Made by a program: the position numbers and the translations under genes. Shown in pieces: positions 33,099 to 36,521 of a stretch of DNA of 36,521 bases. Source of the stretch: Jannaschia maritima (GTDB lineage Bacteria > Pseudomonadota > Alphaproteobacteria > Rhodobacterales > Rhodobacteraceae). The stretch lies in contig NZ_JARGZA010000026.1 in assembly GCF_030973515.1 (NCBI RefSeq), forward strand, positions 1 through 36,521, written 5' to 3'. The notes beneath the pieces are model-generated. The model did no database searches, had not been told where the DNA came from, and saw only the letters and a list, made by a program, of their open reading frames with translations. Numbering within the stretch: the stretch's first letter is position 1; each line of letters starts with the position of its first letter.

Positions 33099-33763
33099 TG
33101 GCCCAGGCGCTCCGGCCGCGCCCGATGCGGACACGGCCCCCCCACCCCACCCCGAACGCGCCGGGCCCGTGGTGGATCCTGGGCGCGGTCGTGGCCCTCT
33201 GCACCGGCCTGGAGGCGCTGGCCCAGGCCTCCGAGCTGGGGCTGACCGACGGGCGCCGCTGGCGGGGCGCGCTGATCGTCAACCTGGGCTTCTGGCCCGG
33301 CCTCCTGGAGAACTGGGCCGCCAACTACGCGGTTCAGCCGTGGTCGATGTTCGTCACCTACGCCTTCGTGCATGCCGACTTCTGGCACATGGCGGGCAAC
33401 ATGGGCGTGCTCGCGTGGCTGGGGCCGCCGGTGGCGCGCGCGGTGGGGACCGGGCGCCTGATCGTGCTGTGGTTCCTTTGCGCGGCGGCGGGCGGGCTGG
33501 TCTTCGCCGCCCTGGCCTCCGGGCCCACGCCGATGGTGGGGGCGTCGGGGGCGCTGTTCGGCCTCCTGGGCGCCGACGCGGCCCTGCGCCAAAGGGCCGA
33601 CCCGAACGCCCGCCGCGTGGCGCAGGCGGCCGTGCTCTTCGCGGTGCTGAACGTCGCGGGCTACGTCATGCAGGACGGCCTCCTGGCCTGGCAGGCCCAT
33701 CTGGGCGGCTTCCTCGCCGGCCTGGCGCTGGGGGCGTCGATGCGGATGCGCCGCACTCCCTGA
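33098..33763 (+). CDS. Rhomboid family intramembrane serine protease
   Basis: A 221-residue protein with about six membrane helices. It carries the rhomboid landmarks: HADFWHMAGNM (about 92-102), the nucleophile in GASGALFG (Ser150) and the catalytic His201 in QAHLGGFLAGL. It cleaves membrane proteins within the bilayer. Being last in the export gene group, a role in processing a surface or envelope protein of the EPS system is plausible, but no substrate is evident. The ATG at 33098 overlaps the stop of a possible nine-codon reading frame that begins at the barrel stop; a second ATG at 33125 is an alternative start. Confidence 0.93.
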   Translation: MAQALRPRPMRTRPPHPTPNAPGPWWILGAVVALCTGLEALAQASELGLTDGRRWRGALIVNLGFWPGLLENWAANYAVQPWSMFVTYAFVHADFWHMAGNMGVLAWLGPPVARAVGTGRLIVLWFLCAAAGGLVFAALASGPTPMVGASGALFGLLGADAALRQRADPNARRVAQAAVLFAVLNVAGYVMQDGLLAWQAHLGGFLAGLALGASMRMRRTP

Positions 33764-34002
33764 CGGTCGGGCCGCCGGCCGCGCGGGGCGCCTTCGCGGC
33801 CACGGGATCCATCGCCGCCACCTCCCCGCACCCCGCCCGCCCGTCGCCGGTCCGCGAACGGTCCGTTTCCCGCGTTCGGGCGAAGGCGATCCGAATTCTC
33901 AAGCGGGGCTTAACCGCCGGACCGTCACGGTCGCCATCGCGTCCCGGGCCCCTGCCCCCCCACGGCCCGGACGCGACCCGTTTCTCGTGGAGGTCCTTTC
34001 CC

Positions 34003-34215
34003 ATGCCACTCGGCGCGCTCATGATCGGTGTCCTGTCCGGGCTGACCTGCACCGGCGGGGCGGCCGCGGCCGGCGCGGGGCCGTGGGCGCTGGCGGCCTA
34101 TCCGCTGGGCGGCGTGCTGGGCACCGGCGCGGCCCTGGCCTGGGCCCTGCACCGCCTGGAAGCGGAGGAAGGGCGCGACGCCGGAGGGGATACCATCCGG
34201 ATAGCCGCCGAGTAG
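34003..34215 (+). CDS. Small membrane protein
   Basis: A 70-residue protein with a strong GGAGG before the ATG. It shows two hydrophobic stretches (LGALMIGVLSGLTC, then Ala/Gly-rich WALAAYPLGGVLGTGAALAWAL) and a charged tail (RLEAEEGRD). I know similar small proteins in Rhodobacterales but no function. The last eight codons overlap an 11-bp repeat array. The 239 bases upstream hold no other gene. Confidence 0.6.
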   Translation: MPLGALMIGVLSGLTCTGGAAAAGAGPWALAAYPLGGVLGTGAALAWALHRLEAEEGRDAGGDTIRIAAE

Positions 34216-34232
34216 CCATCGGGTAGCGGCTT
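34189..34232 (-). repeat. Four phased 11-bp units (partition-type motif, inverted orientation)
   Basis: Units start at 34189, 34200, 34211 and 34222: GATACC, GATAGC, AGTAGC and GGTAGC as first hexamers, exactly 11 bp apart. On the other strand these read GGTATC, GCTATC, GCTACT and GCTACC, the same hexamer family as the large array at 36224-36355. The array lies on the far side of the parA operon and just before the toxin-antitoxin operator. Confidence 0.75.
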
Positions 34233-34251
34233 GCCGACCTCCGACCCCGGG

Positions 34252-34275
34252 GTTACATGTAACGGAACCGTTCCG
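34252..34275. promoter_or_regulatory. Toxin-antitoxin operator: two adjacent palindromes
   Basis: GTTACATGTAAC (34252-34263) is a perfect 12-bp palindrome, and CGGAACCGTTCCG (34263-34275) is a perfect palindrome around a central C; they share one base. They lie 17 bases before the antitoxin ATG, a typical place for autorepression by antitoxin or toxin-antitoxin complex. A GGAGG ribosome site follows at 34280. Confidence 0.7.
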
Positions 34276-34292
34276 CTCCGGAGGTTTCCGCC

Positions 34293-34514
34293 ATGCCCGT
34301 TTCCAACCGCGACCGCGTCGCCAAGCGCCGCGCCGCCCTGCGCGCCCAGGGCCTACGCCCCGTCCAGATCTGGGTCCCCGACACCCGCGCGCCGGGTTTC
34401 GGGGAGGAAGCCGCGCGGCAGATGCGCGTGCTGCGCGACGATCCGCACGAGGCGGAGATCACCGAATGGATCGCCGCGATCTACGAGGACCCGGACTGGG
34501 ACTGGGATGCCTGA
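34293..34514 (+). CDS. MazE-like antitoxin (DUF3018 type)
   Basis: A 73-residue protein, recognised from RVAKRRAALRAQGLRPVQIW, followed by VPDTRAPGF and the acidic end ITEWIAAIYEDPDWDWDA. Members of this family pair with MazF/PemK toxins. The basic N-terminal part should bind the operator palindromes upstream and the acidic Trp-rich tail should block the toxin. GGAGG precedes the ATG. It overlaps the toxin gene by eight bases, so the toxin is made only after antitoxin translation. Confidence 0.88.
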   Translation: MPVSNRDRVAKRRAALRAQGLRPVQIWVPDTRAPGFGEEAARQMRVLRDDPHEAEITEWIAAIYEDPDWDWDA

Positions 34515-34845
34515 GGCTCCCTTGCGTGGCGACATCGTCGCCGCCGCCCTGCCGGGAGATTACGGAAAGCCCCGTCCCGTCCTGATCGTGCAGTCGGACA
34601 CGTTCCTGGACTGCCCATCGGTAACGGTGCTTCCCCTGACCAGCGCGATCCGGGACGTCGACCTGACGCGGCAACGGGTCGGGCCCGGACCTCAGAACGG
34701 GTTGCGCCTTCCGTCGGATGTCATGATCGACAAGCCCGTGACGATACCGCGCGGGAAGATCGGCCCCCGCATCGGCCGCCTGGACGCCGCGACCCTGTTG
34801 GAGGTCGACCGCCGCCTGGCGGTCTTCCTGGGCATCGCGGCCTGA
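34507..34845 (+). CDS. MazF/PemK-family mRNA interferase toxin
   Basis: A 112-residue PemK/MazF protein. The N-terminal RGDIVAAALPGDYGKPRPVLIVQSD is the family signature (Arg-Gly-Asp strand and the KPRPVLI strand). It continues with the VTVLPLTSAIR strand and the DKPVTIPRGKIG segment. Such toxins cleave mRNA at short sequences when the antitoxin decays, so the pair stabilises the plasmid by killing or stalling plasmid-free cells. The start at 34507 lies inside the last codons of the antitoxin gene. Length is normal and no key segment is missing. Confidence 0.93.
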   Translation: MPEAPLRGDIVAAALPGDYGKPRPVLIVQSDTFLDCPSVTVLPLTSAIRDVDLTRQRVGPGPQNGLRLPSDVMIDKPVTIPRGKIGPRIGRLDAATLLEVDRRLAVFLGIAA

Positions 34846-34848
34846 GGG

Positions 34849-34867
34849 GGGGCGCGCCGCGCGCCCC
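34849..34867. terminator. Bidirectional hairpin between convergent genes
   Basis: GGGGCGCG (34849-34856) pairs perfectly with CGCGCCCC (34860-34867) around a three-base loop. It fills most of the 25-base gap between the toxin stop and the parA-partner stop, so it can serve both strands. There is no T-tract. Confidence 0.55.
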
Positions 34868-34870
34868 GCC

Positions 34871-35278
34871 CTACCCCGCCCCGCCCCGTCCGCGCGCCGC
34901 CTGCTCCGCTTCCAGAAGCGCCACCGCGCGCTCGAAGGTTTCGCCCAGGCCCCAGTCGTTGCCGTCGGCTATAGCGGTGAAGGCGGCGATCGTGTCGGGG
35001 CGCAGCTTCAGGTTCAGCTGCGCGTTGCGGCCCGTGCGGCGGCGGCGGACGGGCGGAACGGCGGCGTCCGCCGCGGGGGCCTGCCGGCCCTCCGCCGCCT
35101 CGCGCGATCGGAAGCCCAGGCGCTCGGCGCCTTCGCGGACCGCCTGCGGCGCGGGCCGCGGGCGGGCGCCGGGCGCGGGCGCCCATTCGGATGGGTCGAA
35201 GCCCGCCAGCCCGGGCGCCGTGGCCACGGGCTCGGAATCCAGGTCGTCGAAGCCCAGATCGGTGCGCACCTTGTTCAT
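34871..35278 (-). CDS. Small partition partner protein (RHH-like, putative centromere binder)
   Basis: A 135-residue protein directly after parA. The ATG at 35278 overlaps the parA stop (TGATG). The first 80 residues are Pro/Ala-rich and look disordered, like the flexible N-terminal arms of ParG or Omega. Residues about 86-126 fit a ribbon-helix-helix fold: a strand (AQLNLKLRP), a helix (DTIAAFTAIADGN) and a second helix (LGETFERAVALLEAEQ). Small ribbon-helix-helix proteins following a short ParA are the centromere-binding components of type Ib partition systems. They bind arrays of short direct repeats, here most likely the 11-bp units at 36224-36355. The fold and DNA target are inferred; no homologous sequence was compared. 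Confidence 0.72.
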   Translation of the reverse strand: MNKVRTDLGFDDLDSEPVATAPGLAGFDPSEWAPAPGARPRPAPQAVREGAERLGFRSREAAEGRQAPAADAAVPPVRRRRTGRNAQLNLKLRPDTIAAFTAIADGNDWGLGETFERAVALLEAEQAARGRGGAG

Positions 35279-35997
35279 CACGCCGCCCCCGCCAGCTCGG
35301 CGGACGCATCCGCATCCGCATCCGCATCCGCGTCGGCCGCGCGCAGCCGCTCCAGCACCTCGCCCGCGAAGGCCTGCGCGTTGGCGCGCGCCTTTCCCAG
35401 GTTGCTGACCTGGCCGTCCGGCAGGTCGGACAGGAGACCGCCATAGTCGAAGATGTCGCGGAACGCCGCGCGCTCCACGATCGTGGTCCGGAACAGCGGC
35501 ACCCCCGCCCCTTCCAGCTGCTCGCGCACGTTACGCAGGGAACGCGACGCGACCGCGGCGGAGGTCCGCGTCAGCAGCACGGCATGCGCGACCTGGCGGC
35601 GCAGCATCCGCTCCTGGTTGCGGATCAGCCGGATGGTCTTGGCCGCGCCCTTCGCGTCCATGGACCCGCCCTGCGTGGGGATCACCACCAGGTCGGCCAT
35701 GCCCACCGCGTGCGCCGCCATCAGGCTCGCCGTGCCCTCCAGGTCGACCACCACGAACTGCGCCGCCGCCTGCGCCTCGGCGATGGCGTCGACGATCCCC
35801 TCCTCCGTGACGCCCTCCACCACGCGAAGCGCGTCGGGCCGTCCCGGCAGGCGGCCCCAGCCCGAGATCCAACGCTCCGGGTCGGCGTCGATCACGGTGA
35901 CGTCCGCGCCGTGGGAGGCCAGCTCGGAGGCCAGCAGGAGCGCGGCCGTGGTCTTGCCGGCCCCGCCCTTGGGGTTGGCGAATGCGATGACGGGCAT
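35278..35997 (-). CDS. parA: ParA family partition ATPase (short, type Ib)
   Basis: A 239-residue ParA. The deviant Walker A KGGAGKTT is at residues 10-17 and DADPERWISGW follows as the A' region (about 38); VVVDLEGTASLMAA carries the Walker B Asp. It lacks the N-terminal helix-turn-helix domain of type Ia ParAs, so repression should fall to the partner protein. It ends in an ADADADADA stretch encoded by hexanucleotide repeats. AGGAGG lies upstream of the ATG at 35997. It moves plasmid copies over the nucleoid. The gene sits between two arrays of the same 11-bp motif and is the last gene before the presumed junction with repA. Confidence 0.95.
   Translation of the reverse strand: MPVIAFANPKGGAGKTTAALLLASELASHGADVTVIDADPERWISGWGRLPGRPDALRVVEGVTEEGIVDAIAEAQAAAQFVVVDLEGTASLMAAHAVGMADLVVIPTQGGSMDAKGAAKTIRLIRNQERMLRRQVAHAVLLTRTSAAVASRSLRNVREQLEGAGVPLFRTTIVERAAFRDIFDYGGLLSDLPDGQVSNLGKARANAQAFAGEVLERLRAADADADADADASAELAGAA
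35306..35332 (-). repeat. Hexanucleotide repeat in parA 3' end
   Basis: Four to five copies of GCATCC (minus strand GGATGC) encode alternating Asp/Ala near the ParA C-terminus. Copy number can change in steps of two residues without breaking the frame. Confidence 0.75.
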
Positions 35998-36223
35998 GGG
36001 GATGCCTCCTGCGATGGGTTGCCTGTACGTCCTCGGACGGGCCTCTCTGGCGGGGGCCGCGCCATGGGGGGAAGGCTAGCCCGCCGAAGGGGCTAGCGGC
36101 TAGCCGTCGCGTATCCACCGCGCCCGGGCGTGGCGCGGCGGCACCGGACGGTCCAGGGGTGGTGGTAGCCGCATGGTACCGTTGGCTTCCGTGGTGGTAG
36201 CGAGGAGGCCGGCGCCGGGGATC
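35998..36223. promoter_or_regulatory. parA leader with scattered GCTAGC and GGTAGC motifs
   Basis: The region upstream of parA holds three GCTAGC copies (36075, 36092, 36098-36103) close to the gene, and GGTAGC (36164), GGTACC (36175) and GGTAGC (36196) further off, with TGGTGGTAGC repeated at 36160 and 36192. These use the hexamer of the main array but without regular 11-bp spacing. The copies near parA could form the operator for autoregulation. No -35/-10 pair was identified. Confidence 0.5.
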
Positions 36224-36355
36224 GCGAGCCGATGGCTAGCGGAACGCTATCCGAAGGCTATCGGATAGCTAGCGGAACGCTATCGTGGCGCTAGCCGTAG
36301 GCTACCGGACGGCTATCCGGACGCCCGCGGACGGCCGTCGGCGGGCGTCCGGGGC
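36224..36355 (+). repeat. Phased 11-bp repeat array (putative partition centromere)
   Basis: GCTA recurs at 36235, 36246, 36257, 36268, 36279, 36290, 36301 and 36312, exactly every 11 bp. The eight units begin GCTAGC, GCTATC or GCTACC. Flanking units at 36224, 36323, 36334 and 36345 keep the leading GC and a C at position six, so about 12 units cover 132 bp. A 17-base stretch, GCTAGCGGAACGCTATC, is repeated exactly 33 bp apart (36235 and 36268). An in-phase direct-repeat array upstream of parA is the expected form of a type Ib centromere, to be filled by the small partner protein. Confidence 0.88.
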
Positions 36356-36521
36356 AAGCGGCGGAACGGATCGGTCCGAGACTCGGAACGTGCTCCGCCC
36401 GCACGGGCCGCCGGACACCACCCCCTGTGTCGGAACGGTCCTGCATACCACCACGTCGACCTCGAGCGGCGCCTCCACGTATGTGCGGGGGGTGGACGGG
36501 GGGGCGAAGGACCGGTCCCGC
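36356..36521. other. Non-coding end region with G-tract repeats at 36482-36503
   Basis: No gene is credible here. CGGAACG recurs at about 36362, 36385 and 36430. At 36482-36503 two 11-bp units, TGTGCGGGGGG and TGGACGGGGGG, follow CGTA and match the array at 18-55, which supports joining the two ends. The last bases form the palindrome ACCGGT and run straight into the window start. Confidence 0.7.

Noticed and set aside
33098-33763. Rhombosortase for GlyGly-CTERM proteins
   Set aside because: No GlyGly-CTERM substrate is present, and the protein looks like an ordinary rhomboid.

Overview
The window looks like a complete, circular, very GC-rich plasmid of about 36.5 kb from an alphaproteobacterium, most likely Rhodobacterales (roseobacter or Rhodobacteraceae). 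Three things point there: an RPA-type RepA initiator, a fused exosortase next to a VPLPA-CTERM substrate (the XrtD system typical of Rhodobacterales), and a ParA with a small ribbon-helix-helix-like partner. Circularity is inferred. Related 11-bp G-tract repeats lie at both ends (18-55 and 36482-36503), and repA and parA flank the junction. No rRNA, tRNA, transposase, CRISPR or conjugation gene was recognised.

Layout. 1-1854: repA on the minus strand, followed by a 670-bp origin with six iterons, an AT-rich stretch and ten GANTC sites. 1855-6852: a glycosyltransferase, a DUF5996 protein, a bifunctional ATP sulfurylase/APS kinase and a second glycosyltransferase. 6849-11226 (minus): a large secreted glycosidase-like protein and a Wzx-type flippase. 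11470-18357: a Wzy-like polymerase (plus strand) running into a convergent four-gene minus operon (GT2, Gfo/Idh oxidoreductase, NAD-dependent epimerase, GT4), then a WecG/TagA-type transferase. 18548-20985: exosortase-EpsI fusion and its VPLPA-CTERM protein. 21919-25388 (minus): ExeA-like ATPase, Wzz-like co-polymerase and a tyrosine-tailed BY-kinase. 25887-33763: priming sugar-phosphate transferase, DUF2235 hydrolase, TPR lipoprotein, short export protein, outer-membrane barrel and rhomboid protease. 34003-36521: maintenance block with a small membrane protein, a MazE/MazF-like toxin-antitoxin pair, parA with its partner, and phased repeat arrays.

How it works together (inference). The EPS genes form a nearly complete Wzx/Wzy pathway. 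A priming transferase starts the repeat unit, at least five glycosyltransferases extend it, Wzx flips it, Wzy polymerises it under Wzz/BY-kinase control, and the export protein, TPR lipoprotein and barrel carry it out. PAPS made by the sulfurylase/kinase could sulfate the polymer, although no sulfotransferase was recognised here. The exosortase would process the VPLPA-CTERM protein while the polysaccharide is exported. The plasmid therefore resembles the known RepA-type biofilm plasmids of roseobacters, with a different sugar gene set.

The least expected signal is in the DNA. The parA operon is bracketed by 11-bp-periodic arrays of the same hexamer family in opposite orientations: about 12 units at 36224-36355 and four at 34189-34232. 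A separate 11-bp G-tract array spans the junction, and the iterons sit 33, 32 and 22 bp apart. Composition figures are judged by eye; family assignments come from motifs, not database searches.
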